From an uncultured Christensenella sp. (lineage in GTDB: Bacteria > Bacillota > Clostridia > Christensenellales > Borkfalkiaceae): a DNA stretch of 36,709 nucleotides. Positions 16,759-25,597 of this stretch are shown here, piece after piece (the stretch's first letter is position 1; each line of letters opens with the position of its first letter). The translations under genes were made by a program, and so were the position numbers. The notes beneath the pieces are model-generated. The model ran no database searches. It saw only the letters and a program-made list of their open reading frames with translations, and was not told the DNA's origin. The stretch is from positions 1 to 36,709 of the forward strand of contig CAJUHC010000011.1 of assembly GCA_910586345.1 (NCBI GenBank), given 5' to 3'.

Positions 16759-17217
16759 GTGAAAATAAAAGAATTCTTTAAAACCCGCTCCGCGGCGTTT
16801 TACGTTGCCGCGGCGGCGGCCGTGCTTTCGGTAATATTATCGATAGTGTACGCTTGCTGTTACGGCAATACGGAATATATGTCGTGGTTTGCGTTCGCGT
16901 TGACGCTAATCGCGGGGTTTGCTTTTTTCGCGCTTGCTTTGTTCAGACAGACGCAAGCGTTTGCATCTGCGGTTACGGGACTGCTTGATTTTATCGGGTT
17001 TCTTCTTTTTATCCGCGGGGTATACTGGTATTTCAGCACCGTCTTTTTCGGCGGATTCAAGGCGTCACTTCTCGGCGAGGTAGACCCTGCTTTTTACGCA
17101 GTTACCGTGCTTTACGTCGTAACGATTGTCGCAAGCAACGTATGCGTTTATCTGAGAATCGCTAAAAAACAAAAAACGGAAGAGATTCAAGCATCGGCGG
17201 AGGTGGAAAAGTTATGA
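16759..17217 (+). CDS. small four-helix membrane protein, function unknown
   Basis: This 152-residue protein has about four hydrophobic helices (about 13-34, 42-62, 69-92, 108-132) and a short charged cytoplasmic tail. I do not recognise a named family. It starts with GTG behind the strong ribosome site GGGGAGGAG (16742-16750). Its last four bases (ATGA) overlap the GH3 start, so the two are translationally coupled and share one promoter. The coupling suggests a partner, anchor or assembly role for the membrane-bound GH3, but this is inference only. Confidence 0.75.
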   Translation: MKIKEFFKTRSAAFYVAAAAAVLSVILSIVYACCYGNTEYMSWFAFALTLIAGFAFFALALFRQTQAFASAVTGLLDFIGFLLFIRGVYWYFSTVFFGGFKASLLGEVDPAFYAVTVLYVVTIVASNVCVYLRIAKKQKTEEIQASAEVEKL

Positions 17218-20200
17218 GAAAAGTTTTGACTATAACGGCGAAAATTACGGCGAACGTTCTTGTTATCCTGTTCGGTATTCTTGTTTTGGCTAACGTAATT
17301 ATGAAAGCGAACGCTCCGCAGATAAGTTCCTTTCTCGGCGCGACGACGCAGAGAATAGAATACAGCGAAGAGGACGAAAAAAAACTCGAAGAGAATTATC
17401 TTGCGTTCGAATATTTTCCTTCCGACTATAAAAGCGTAGCCAAATTAAAAGAGGCGAGCACCGCAATCGTCGAGGAAGTAATGGGCGAGGGCGCGACGCT
17501 TCTCAAAAACGAGAAAGGAGCGCTTCCTCTCGAAAAGAATTCGGCGGTCAGTCTTTATTCCGTTTCGTCCGTGAACCTCGTTCACGCGGGTTCGGGTTCG
17601 AGCGGTACGAATACCGACGGCAAAGTAAATCTGAAAGCCGCTTTGGAGAAAGACGGAGTAAATCTTAAAATCAACAACGACCTCTGGACCTGGTATATAA
17701 ACAATACCCGCGCCAACAACGGCGGAAACAACAGTTACGGTGCGGACGCGGCTACCGGTCAGGTCGGTAAACTTTACGATATTAACGAGGCGCCCTGGAA
17801 CGTATTGCCGGACGCAAAGAAGAATAACGCGGGCGCGGCTATATTCGTGCTTTCGAGAAACGGAGGCGAAAACGCCGACGTAAAAATCAATAATGGTTCG
17901 GGCGACTATACGAACAAAAATTATCTCGAACTTTCCCCCAACGAGAAAGACGTTTTAAGGAATTTAAAAGAATTAAAGGGGACTGCGATAGATAAAATAA
18001 TAGTAATTATGAATACCGCTAATCCCGTGCAGTGCGATTTCGTCGACGACGAACAGTACGGAGTAGACGCTCTGCTATGGTGCGGTGACCTCGGCGCGAA
18101 CGGCGCGAACGCGGTCGCTGACATTTTAGTCGGTAACATTAATCCTTCGGGAAAACTTTCGGACACGTTCTGGAAAAATCATAACTACAATCCCGTATAC
18201 GCAAACTGGGGTCCGACGACTTATACGGGAACGAGCGCCGGAAGCGGAAACGACAATACTTACGTAGTGTATCAGGAAGGTATTTATAACGGTTACCGTT
18301 ATGCGGAAACGAGATACGAGGACGTTGTTCTCGGACAGGGCAACGCGGGTAACTGGAAGTATCAGGACGCGATTTCTTATCCTTTCGGTTACGGACTTTC
18401 TTATACTACTTTCAGTTATTCGGATTTTAAAGTCGAAGCTCCCAAAATGGGAACCGATTATTATACTGTGTCGGTAAAAGTAAAGAATACCGGCGCGGTT
18501 GCGGGTAAAGAAGCGGTTACTTTCTATCTGCAAAAGCCTTACACTTCTTACGACGTCGAAAATAAAGTGGAAAAGGCTTCTGTGGAAATAGTGGGTTTCG
18601 GAAAAACGGATATGCTTGCGGCGGGCGCGAGCGAGACCGTCACGGTCGAAGTTCCCGCAAAATATTTTGCATCTTACGACGCATACGGCAAAGGCACGTA
18701 CGTAGTCGACGAAGGCGATTATTACTTTGCGACGGGCAACGGCGCGCACGAGGCGCTGAACAATATTCTCGCGCTGAAAGGAAAATCTGTTTCCGACAAC
18801 GACGCTATGACCGCCGACGGCGACCGTTCGTTGGCTCGGCTTGTAGCCGACGTTGATTTCGACGCTAAAAAATATTCCACTGCAACGATAGCGAAAGAGC
18901 GCGGAATCAAAGACGATATTACGGAAATAGTCAACAGGTTCAACGATACGGATATTAATCTGTACGAGGGCAGGGGCGACAACTCCGTCACGTATATAAC
19001 GAGAAGCGATTGGGAAGGGACCGTGAAACTCGGCTATTCTCTCGACCACGCGACGAAACTTAATAATCAGGTCATTTTAAAAGGTACCGAACAGATGAAA
19101 GCGGATATGAACCCGCAGGTTCAAAAGGACGAACGCGGTTATCCGACGTACGGCGCGCAGAACGGACTTACGCTCGCTTCGCTTCGCGCTTACGACGACA
19201 AAGACGACGACGTAACAAACGACAAACCTATCGAATACGACAACGAGCTGTGGGATAAGCTTCTGGACCAGCTCACTTGGGAAGATACGGTGACCCTGCT
19301 CGAAGACGGCTACCGCAGAACCGTAGCGATAGAATCGATAAGCAAACCCGAAACAATCGACCATAACGGCGCTACGGGCCCCGTAGAAGCTTACGGCGCG
19401 AACGGAAACGTAGACGACATAAACAATTCGACCAATCAGGGACTTGCAGTAAGAACGGTCGCGAACGAACTCAAATCTGACGAAAACGCGGATAGGTCCG
19501 CTCTTAAAATCAAACCCGTGGTTTATCCATCCAACGGAATATGCGCTTCGACTTTCAACGTGGAGTTAATGGAGAGATACGGCGAAATCTGGGGAGAGGA
19601 CTGCCTGTGGGCGGGATATAACGGACTGTACGGCCCCGGACTCAATATCCACCGCGGTGCATACGGCGGACGCGCGTTCGAGTATTACAGCGAAGACGGA
19701 TTCCTTACCGGCAAAATAGCTTCCGCTATGACGAAGGGAATGGCGGCAAAAGGCGCTTACGTTTATTTAAAGCACTGTTTTCTCAACGACCAGGAGCAGA
19801 ACAGAGAAGGTATCTGTACCTGGGCGAACGAGCAGAGCATAAGGGAGATTTATCTCCGCGCTTTCCAGATTGCAATAGAAGAGGGCGGAGCGCAATGCGT
19901 AATGACGGGGTTCAACCGTCTTGGCGCAAAGTGGACGGGACATCACGGTTTCTTAAACAAAGTGCTTCACGACGAATTCGGAATGACGGGATTTGCGGTC
20001 ACCGATTATTATAAATCTTATATGACTTTGCCCGCGGGAATACTCAACGGCAACGACTTACCCGACGGACCCAACGACTGGGGTAATTCCAAAGGTCAGC
20101 TCGACAAGTATAAGCCAGACGCGAACGGCAACGGCGATTACGGCGAACTTGCCTGGGCAATGAGAGAATCGGCGCACAGAATACTTTACACGGTCGCGCA

Positions 20201-20375
20201 GAGCAACGCGATGAACGGCAAGACTGCAAGTACGAAGATTATTCCGCTTACTCCCGCTTGGATAAAGGCGATAGACGGCGTTACCATAGCGGCAGGAGTA
20301 CTTTTCGGACTTAGCGCGGCAGGGTTGATTACCGTACTTTGTTTGAACAAATTCAAACTATCGGACAACGTCTGA
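17214..20375 (+). CDS. membrane-anchored glycoside hydrolase family 3, circularly permuted domain order
   Basis: This 1053-residue GH3 has helices at both ends: one TM about 10-30 and another about 1020-1043. The usual order is reversed. The GH3 C-terminal alpha/beta sandwich comes first (about 85-320, LLKNEKGALPL, then VDALLWCGDLGANGANAVADIL and NPSGKLSDTF). An FnIII-like part follows the YPFGYGLSYTTF motif. The TIM barrel comes last (about 680-1000). The catalytic loop Lys853-His854 lies in YLKHCFLND, and the likely nucleophile is Asp931 in GFAVTDYY. Permuted GH3 enzymes are known from rumen Clostridia; the double anchor is less usual. The substrate is uncertain (beta-glucosidase, beta-xylosidase or related). 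It is coupled to the preceding membrane protein, and its promoter shares the regulon motif with GH2 and the uronate operon. Confidence 0.9.
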   Translation: MRKVLTITAKITANVLVILFGILVLANVIMKANAPQISSFLGATTQRIEYSEEDEKKLEENYLAFEYFPSDYKSVAKLKEASTAIVEEVMGEGATLLKNEKGALPLEKNSAVSLYSVSSVNLVHAGSGSSGTNTDGKVNLKAALEKDGVNLKINNDLWTWYINNTRANNGGNNSYGADAATGQVGKLYDINEAPWNVLPDAKKNNAGAAIFVLSRNGGENADVKINNGSGDYTNKNYLELSPNEKDVLRNLKELKGTAIDKIIVIMNTANPVQCDFVDDEQYGVDALLWCGDLGANGANAVADILVGNINPSGKLSDTFWKNHNYNPVYANWGPTTYTGTSAGSGNDNTYVVYQEGIYNGYRYAETRYEDVVLGQGNAGNWKYQDAISYPFGYGLSYTTFSYSDFKVEAPKMGTDYYTVSVKVKNTGAVAGKEAVTFYLQKPYTSYDVENKVEKASVEIVGFGKTDMLAAGASETVTVEVPAKYFASYDAYGKGTYVVDEGDYYFATGNGAHEALNNILALKGKSVSDNDAMTADGDRSLARLVADVDFDAKKYSTATIAKERGIKDDITEIVNRFNDTDINLYEGRGDNSVTYITRSDWEGTVKLGYSLDHATKLNNQVILKGTEQMKADMNPQVQKDERGYPTYGAQNGLTLASLRAYDDKDDDVTNDKPIEYDNELWDKLLDQLTWEDTVTLLEDGYRRTVAIESISKPETIDHNGATGPVEAYGANGNVDDINNSTNQGLAVRTVANELKSDENADRSALKIKPVVYPSNGICASTFNVELMERYGEIWGEDCLWAGYNGLYGPGLNIHRGAYGGRAFEYYSEDGFLTGKIASAMTKGMAAKGAYVYLKHCFLNDQEQNREGICTWANEQSIREIYLRAFQIAIEEGGAQCVMTGFNRLGAKWTGHHGFLNKVLHDEFGMTGFAVTDYYKSYMTLPAGILNGNDLPDGPNDWGNSKGQLDKYKPDANGNGDYGELAWAMRESAHRILYTVAQSNAMNGKTASTKIIPLTPAWIKAIDGVTIAAGVLFGLSAAGLITVLCLNKFKLSDNV

Positions 20376-20430
20376 TTAATCTCTTTTAACGCTTACGCAT
20401 AAAGATTTCCTTACGGAGAAAAAACGAAAC

Positions 20431-20466
20431 AAGAAACGGAGGCAACTTTCGTTGCCTCCGTTTCTT
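20431..20466. terminator. strong bidirectional terminator between GH3 and GH2 genes
   Basis: A perfect 16-bp stem (20431-20446 with 20451-20466; core GAAACGGAGGCAAC) has a TTTC loop. The stem ends are A- and T-rich on both sides, suiting both convergent genes. Confidence 0.88.
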
Positions 20467-20468
20467 TA

Positions 20469-20488
20469 TTACGTTTAATTAAACGTAA
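20469..20488. repeat. 20-bp perfect palindrome
   Basis: TTACGTTTAA followed by its exact reverse complement lies right after the terminator. It could be a second hairpin or a protein site. Confidence 0.6.
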
Positions 20489-20500
20489 CCGCAGATTATT

Positions 20501-20660
20501 AAGATACGCGGTTAAGCGGAACGCTTACGATTGTTAGCGTATCGTCGGTGTATCGGGGACGTAATCAAGATACGCGGTTAAGCGGAACGCTTATGCTTGA
20601 TTAGTGTTTCGTCTGTGTTTCAGGAACGTAATTAAGATACGCGGTTAAGCGGAACGCTTA
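20501..20660 (-). repeat. three tandem copies of a 66-67-bp repeat at the GH2 stop codon
   Basis: A 27-base core is identical at 20501-20527, 20567-20593 and 20634-20660, giving periods of 66 and 67. Read on the minus strand each core begins with the hairpin TAAGCG-TTC-CGCTTA, then ACCGCGTATCTT. In the copy at 20634-20660 the first TAA is the stop codon of the GH2 gene. The 39-40-base stretches between cores are also related to one another (for example the shared ATTACGT and ACACMGACGA). Two more copies lie at 30594-30686. Confidence 0.92.
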
Positions 20661-22598
20661 TTTTTGCCAGCTCTGCGTTTCTGATTTAACGTGCATTTTG
20701 TAATTATAATCGGGTTTGTTTACTCTGTTAATAACGCACTCGTCGTAAATCTCTCCGCTCTGCGCGCGTATAACGTTTTTATCTTTCAACTTGATTTTGA
20801 AAACGAAAGTATGCTTATCGGCTTTTTTTCCTTTTACCGTCTGACCGTTGCAGACGAGCGAAACGTTTTCGCGGTTGCTCATAACCGTAATTTTCGTCGT
20901 TTTGCCGGTACGGTTTTCAAATCTTTTTCCGCAGATGTATACGAGCGGTTCGTCGTTCCAGTACGCTTTATAAGCATAGAAACTGTCTTTTTTGATTTTT
21001 CTGTCAAAAGTGACGAGCCCTTTATGGTTCATTCCCGGTTCGCCGCCCTGATTTCTCGCGTCCGCGGCGAAATCGAACATATTCCAGACGTGGGTCGCCC
21101 AAAGGTAAGGATGCCTTTCGAAAAACGCAAGCATATACCTGTGATAATCAAGCTGGTATTCTTCCGAATTATCGCCCCTGCGCGGACGTTTCGAGTGCAG
21201 ATTAGGCATACACTCTGCTCCGTATTCGGATAATCCGATACAGCGTTTCGGATAAAACAAACGGAAAAACGCGAACCAAATATCGTTTAGGAATTTGCCG
21301 GGGACATACCAGCCGAGATATAAGTTCCACGAAACGAGGTCGGTTATGTGCGCGGATTTGTTAAACGGCGAACACATAGCGAAACACGCGAGAGTGGTTA
21401 ATCGTACGGGGTCGATTTCGTTACACAGCGCGTTTAATTTTTTATGCAATGCGAGCATATCTTTTTTGTGCCTGCGGTACATTGTAATTTCGTTTGAAAT
21501 TCCCCAGACGCAAATACTCGCGTGGTGGTATTGCTGATAAATGAGTTCTTTCATCTGCTCGACGGCGTTAGAATTCGCTTCGGGCATATGACGCGATATA
21601 TACGGAATTTCAGCCCAGACCACGAACCCGTATCTGTCGCATAAATCGTAAAAATAATCGTCGTGCTGATAATGAGCGAGTCTTACCGTGTTCGCGCCTA
21701 TTTCCTTAATGAGTTCCGCATCCTGCTCGTGCTCCGCTTTTCCTATGGCGTTACCGAGGTTTTTGCGGTCCTGGTGACGGCATACGCCTCTTAAAGGGTA
21801 GGGTTTGCCGTTAAGGAAGAACCCTTTTTTCGGGTCTGCGTGAAAAGTTCTGAACCCGAAATTCAGCCTTACTTCGTCGGCGGCTTCGCCGTTTACGATA
21901 AGGACTGCTTTCGCGCAATAGAGGTAAGGGTCTTTAACTCCGTTCCACAGCCTTATATTTTCTATTTTTATCGGCTTTCTGCTTTCGCCTCTGCCGACGC
22001 ACTTTCCGTCCGCGTCGAGTATCTCTATTTCTACCCGGCCCCTGCCGGTAACGTAGTCCGTAACCGTAACCTGTCCGTCTTTTCCGTTTACGGCCGCGTC
22101 TATTTTGACGCCAGGGCTCCCGTAAAAGTCGAGGTCGAAATGATTTTCCGAAACCGTAATCAGATTAACGTCGCGGTAAATTCCGCCGTAAAAAGTAAAA
22201 TCCGCCGTCTGCGGATAGACTTTTTCGGTTTTCGAATTGTCGACGCGCACGACGAGTGTGTTTTCGTCTTTAAGGCAATCGGTAATATCGGTGCGGAAAG
22301 TCGAATATCCTCCGTCGTGCTCCGCTTTATTAATTCCGTTAACCCAGACGACTGCGGAAGAATTTACGCCCTTGAATTCTATATAAACCCGTTCTTTTTG
22401 CGTAAAGTCGGGTCTTTTGAATTTTTTTACGAAAACGTAAGCGGCGCGCACGTAATCGTTTCCGCCGTCCTGACCGTCTATATTGTTCCAGGTAAAAGGA
22501 ACGTTTATTTTTTCGCCCTCTGCGGTTTCTGCGTCCTCGGGTTTTAAATCTTTTTTAACGAATAACCAATTTTCATTGATATTGACGATTTGTCTCAT
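20658..22598 (-). CDS. glycoside hydrolase family 2, probably beta-glucuronidase (or beta-galactosidase)
   Basis: This 646-residue protein has the GH2 sugar-binding domain (about 1-150, GGYSTFRTDIT), an Ig-like middle (about 150-255), and a TIM barrel (about 255-550). The acid/base is Glu370 in VWGISNEI and the nucleophile is Glu458 in LSEYGAE. After the barrel, Asn524-His525-Lys526 lies in MNHKGLVTFDR. This fits the N-x-K motif that binds the uronate carboxylate in beta-glucuronidases, but some GH2 beta-galactosidases have a similar NDKGLVT sequence, so substrate is not settled by sequence alone. The uronate operon next door favours glucuronidase. No signal peptide is seen, so it is probably cytoplasmic. 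It has its own promoter with the 22-bp direct repeat, and its stop codon is inside a repeat unit. Confidence 0.88.
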   Translation of the reverse strand: MRQIVNINENWLFVKKDLKPEDAETAEGEKINVPFTWNNIDGQDGGNDYVRAAYVFVKKFKRPDFTQKERVYIEFKGVNSSAVVWVNGINKAEHDGGYSTFRTDITDCLKDENTLVVRVDNSKTEKVYPQTADFTFYGGIYRDVNLITVSENHFDLDFYGSPGVKIDAAVNGKDGQVTVTDYVTGRGRVEIEILDADGKCVGRGESRKPIKIENIRLWNGVKDPYLYCAKAVLIVNGEAADEVRLNFGFRTFHADPKKGFFLNGKPYPLRGVCRHQDRKNLGNAIGKAEHEQDAELIKEIGANTVRLAHYQHDDYFYDLCDRYGFVVWAEIPYISRHMPEANSNAVEQMKELIYQQYHHASICVWGISNEITMYRRHKKDMLALHKKLNALCNEIDPVRLTTLACFAMCSPFNKSAHITDLVSWNLYLGWYVPGKFLNDIWFAFFRLFYPKRCIGLSEYGAECMPNLHSKRPRRGDNSEEYQLDYHRYMLAFFERHPYLWATHVWNMFDFAADARNQGGEPGMNHKGLVTFDRKIKKDSFYAYKAYWNDEPLVYICGKRFENRTGKTTKITVMSNRENVSLVCNGQTVKGKKADKHTFVFKIKLKDKNVIRAQSGEIYDECVINRVNKPDYNYKMHVKSETQSWQK

Positions 22599-22626
22599 TG
22601 ATTTTCCTTTTTATTTTATTGACTTT

Positions 22627-22683
22627 ATGTTATCTTATAAAAAGAAATAATTCAATAGCAATTTTTATATAAAAACATTGCAT
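22627..22683 (-). promoter_or_regulatory. predicted AraC-type operator plus promoter of the GH2 gene
   Basis: On the minus strand ATGCAAT (22683-22677) and TTGCTAT (22661-22655) are each 6 of 7 to TTGCAAT and lie 22 bases apart. The last T of the second begins the -35 TTGAAT (22655-22650). After 17 bases comes TAACAT (22632-22627). The distal half-site overlaps the stop codon of the regulator gene. Confidence 0.68.
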
Positions 22684-23456
22684 TATTCATTTAGTACGTC
22701 GTGCGAGCGGATAAGCTGTTTGTACGCGCGGTAAAAAGTAGAATAGGTTTCGAATCCGAACAGCTCCGCGACGTCCGTTTTTTTAGCTCCGCTCAGTATC
22801 ATATGATGCGCCGCCATAATTTTTTTCGAACGCACGTACTGCATAATGGGTATTTTCATATGCTTTTTGAATTCGATGCTTATAAACGATTTCGAATACA
22901 AAAATTCGTCCGCGAGCGTCTGCATAGTTATCGCTTTCGTAATGTTCGCGTCCACGTAATCGATTATTGATTTAATAAATTCGTTGTTTCTCCCTGCGGG
23001 CGATGGGGAAACTTCGTGACAGAGCAGTATCGTAAGTTTAGCCACGTCGCAAAGAAAGAGCGTATAAAGTTCGTCGTCCGAATACTGTCCGAAGTATGCG
23101 TCGAACCGGCTGAACATACCGCCGAACTTTTTGCAGTTGCAGTAAAACGAACTTTCTCCCGAGAGTTTTTCGCGTACGCAGTCGGGAATAACATATTCGG
23201 GAAATTTGAGGACGTAGCGTTCGTAAGACACGCTCGAATCAACCGCCGCGAAATGATATTTTCCGGGAGGAATAACGACTATGTCGCCGTCCGTTAGTTT
23301 CCGCGTTTCAGACTCCACCGTATAGTTAACGTTTCCCCTTATAAAGAAAATAATTTCGTAGAAATAATGGATATGTTTAAAATACTCCTCTGCGGGGGAG
23401 CTCGGCTTATCGAGTTTATGCGCGAAATCAACTGCTTTGTGTACGTAATTAAACAT
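22683..23456 (-). CDS. AraC-family transcriptional regulator of the glycoside/uronate island
   Basis: The 257-residue product has an N-terminal cupin-like sensor (about 15-100, with HYFYEIIFFIRG and DGDIVVIPPGKYH) and a C-terminal AraC/XylS double helix-turn-helix (about 158-255, with ITMQTLADEFLYSKSFISIEFKKH and a shortened second half, VAELFGFETYSTFYRAYKQ). Such proteins bind two direct half-sites next to the -35 and activate transcription when the sensor binds a sugar or uronate. It lies between GH2 and the divergent symporter operon, both of which carry the TTGCAAT repeat pair at their promoters. This makes it the best candidate for the binder. The effector (glucuronate, fructuronate or a glycoside) is unknown. 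Confidence 0.9.
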   Translation of the reverse strand: MFNYVHKAVDFAHKLDKPSSPAEEYFKHIHYFYEIIFFIRGNVNYTVESETRKLTDGDIVVIPPGKYHFAAVDSSVSYERYVLKFPEYVIPDCVREKLSGESSFYCNCKKFGGMFSRFDAYFGQYSDDELYTLFLCDVAKLTILLCHEVSPSPAGRNNEFIKSIIDYVDANITKAITMQTLADEFLYSKSFISIEFKKHMKIPIMQYVRSKKIMAAHHMILSGAKKTDVAELFGFETYSTFYRAYKQLIRSHDVLNE

Positions 23457-23484
23457 ATTTAAATTATAACATAGAAAAAATAAA

Positions 23485-23541
23485 TTGCAATCATTTTAGG
23501 AAAAATTTGCAATTGAGTATTGCGAAAAACAGGTGTATAAT
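23485..23541 (+). promoter_or_regulatory. predicted AraC-type operator plus promoter of the symporter-uxu-kdg operon
   Basis: Perfect TTGCAAT copies at 23485-23491 and 23507-23513 are 22 bases apart. The last T of the second starts the -35 TTGAGT (23513-23518), followed by a 17-base spacer and a perfect TATAAT (23536-23541). The divergent regulator gene starts at 23456, so the same sites could also control it. Confidence 0.8.
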
Positions 23542-23590
23542 AAGTTTACGGAATAAAATTTCGTAAAAACGATTAGATAAAAGGGAAAAT

Positions 23591-25597
23591 ATGGAAAGTA
23601 CGCAGACGCTCGGTCATAATCGCGCAAAACCCTGGCAGATAGCTCTGTTCCCGTTCAATAACGCGGCGACAAACGTATATTTTGCATTTTACACTTATTT
23701 CACTTATTTCGCTATGCTGTTTTTAACGGGCAGTACGGCAAAATCTATGGCGGGGGCTATAGTTTCGGGCGGGTTAGTGCTGATAGTCACCAACTTCAAT
23801 ATGCTGTTCGCACCGCTTATGCGCATATTCGACGGATTGACCGACCCCGTTCTCGGCGGGCTGATGGATAAGACCAGAACCCGAATAGGTAAATTCCGTC
23901 CGTTTATGATTACAGGCAATTTACTGCTCGCGCTGTCGTTGGTTCTGATGATGGTCGTTTTCCGCGGGGCGGGCGACAATCTTGCCTGGCTGCGCTGGAC
24001 GGCTTACATAGTAAGTTATATAATTTACGTTCTCGGTTATACTTGCCAGTGCGCGGCAACGAAAGCGGGTCAGACCTGTCTGACGAACGACCCCAAACAG
24101 CGTTCGCAGTTCGTGATATGGAATATGATAGGTATGATAGGTTCCATAGTGCTCGTAAACGTAATGGCGGGAGGAGTGCTTACGAACGAGGCTGTTTGTC
24201 CCAAGGGACTTATCATACACGAAGTAACGGGTAAGGGCTTGTCCGTCGAGGCTTTGATTGCCGAACTGACGGCAAAAGGTATCGACGTTTCGAATATCGA
24301 CTTTTCGGCTCTGACGGGAACGAGCTATACTTATTTGTACGGCGCGTCGTACGGTATACAGTTCTATAATATAATGGTGCCGTTCGTAATCATAGTTTCC
24401 GCCGTCTATACGGCTATGGCGGTTGCGGCAATCTGGCAGAAAGACAAACCTCAATTCTGGGGTATTTCGGAAAAACCCGCTAAAATAAAAGATTATATAG
24501 GTATAATAAAAGGCAATAAAGAAATCCGCTGGCTGGTTCTGTCTTCGGGCTTGAATAAACTCGCCTCGACGGTTGCGACTTCCGGTACGGTTGCGTTTCT
24601 CGTGTACGGCTGTCTTATGGGCGATTACAACGGGCTGTTTATTCCGTTCTACGCTCTGTGTTTCGTGTTTATGGGCGTGTTCTTTTTGTGGGGCTCGAAT
24701 ACCGCGGGCAGAAAGGGTCAGAAGCGGGGCGTCGCGCAGTTCACGGTATTCGCGTTTCTTTTCTATATAGGCATATTGATACTGCTTTGTATTTACGACC
24801 GCGACAATACTTCAACCTGGCTTTCGCTTTATAAAATCGACGACAGCGGTTTTCATCTTACGATAAACGCGTATACGGTGTTTTTCATAATATTCTACGG
24901 TTGCGGTTACGGCGCGTTCAACTGTTGCGATAATCTGACCATACCTATGGTTGCGGACTGCACAGACTACGAAATTTACCGTTCGGGCAATTACGTCCCC
25001 GGAATTATGGGAACGATATTCTCGCTCGTAGACAAAGTAATATCTTCATTACAGACCGTGCTTCTGACGTTATTTATCTGTACGATAAATCCCAACGTCG
25101 ACGCGCTCCCCGCGGAGGGTTCGCCTTACGTCGACGGAATGCAGATTTCTGCGATAATCTGTTTCTGCGTTCTGCCTATGCTCGCCTGGCTTGTCACTAC
25201 TTTCTGTATGACGAGATACGGGCTGTCGGGCAAGAAATTGCAGGAAATTCAGGCGGTGAACGCGGTCAGAAAAGCCGCGGTTCAGGGCGGAATGACTATG
25301 GAACAGGCTATGCAGACCTGGCAGACTATCGACCAGGTTCCCGCGGCTTTCGTTCCCGTCAAGAAACCGAGAATAAATAAAAAGACGGGCGAAGTTATCG
25401 AAGAAAAGGAAAACTTCCTCGATAAAATTTACAACAAAATTTTTACCCGACGGGAAAAAGTCACGTCGGCGCCGCCTTCGTCTAACGCGGTGGAAATACC
25501 CGACGGGTATCTGACGGACGAAGTGCGCCGAAGTATTTCGGAATTTAACGGCAAAACTGCTGAAATAAAAGAGGACGACAATGAAACTGACGTTTAG
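23591..25597 (+). CDS. GPH-family sugar/glycoside:cation symporter (GusB/UidB-like)
   Basis: This 668-residue transporter has about twelve membrane helices. The GPH signature is clear: IFDGLTDPVLGGLMDKTRTRIGKFRP at about 78-103 (two pieces, DGLTDPVLGG and RIGKFRP). The family imports melibiose, lactose, xylosides or glucuronides with Na+ or H+. Context favours a glucuronide or glucuronate. Two additions are unusual for the family (about 450-500 residues): a loop of about 55 residues near 195-255 (with ELTAKGIDVSNIDFSALTG) and a hydrophilic C-terminal tail of about 130 residues after the last helix. AAGGGA precedes ATG 23591. Its 3' end overlaps uxuA by 17 bases. Confidence 0.9.
   Translation: MESTQTLGHNRAKPWQIALFPFNNAATNVYFAFYTYFTYFAMLFLTGSTAKSMAGAIVSGGLVLIVTNFNMLFAPLMRIFDGLTDPVLGGLMDKTRTRIGKFRPFMITGNLLLALSLVLMMVVFRGAGDNLAWLRWTAYIVSYIIYVLGYTCQCAATKAGQTCLTNDPKQRSQFVIWNMIGMIGSIVLVNVMAGGVLTNEAVCPKGLIIHEVTGKGLSVEALIAELTAKGIDVSNIDFSALTGTSYTYLYGASYGIQFYNIMVPFVIIVSAVYTAMAVAAIWQKDKPQFWGISEKPAKIKDYIGIIKGNKEIRWLVLSSGLNKLASTVATSGTVAFLVYGCLMGDYNGLFIPFYALCFVFMGVFFLWGSNTAGRKGQKRGVAQFTVFAFLFYIGILILLCIYDRDNTSTWLSLYKIDDSGFHLTINAYTVFFIIFYGCGYGAFNCCDNLTIPMVADCTDYEIYRSGNYVPGIMGTIFSLVDKVISSLQTVLLTLFICTINPNVDALPAEGSPYVDGMQISAIICFCVLPMLAWLVTTFCMTRYGLSGKKLQEIQAVNAVRKAAVQGGMTMEQAMQTWQTIDQVPAAFVPVKKPRINKKTGEVIEEKENFLDKIYNKIFTRREKVTSAPPSSNAVEIPDGYLTDEVRRSISEFNGKTAEIKEDDNETDV

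Noticed and set aside
20501..20660. CRISPR-like array (27-bp repeats, 39-40-bp spacers)
   Set aside because: Only three copies, the spacers are related to each other, the last core contains a gene's stop codon, and no cas genes are present.
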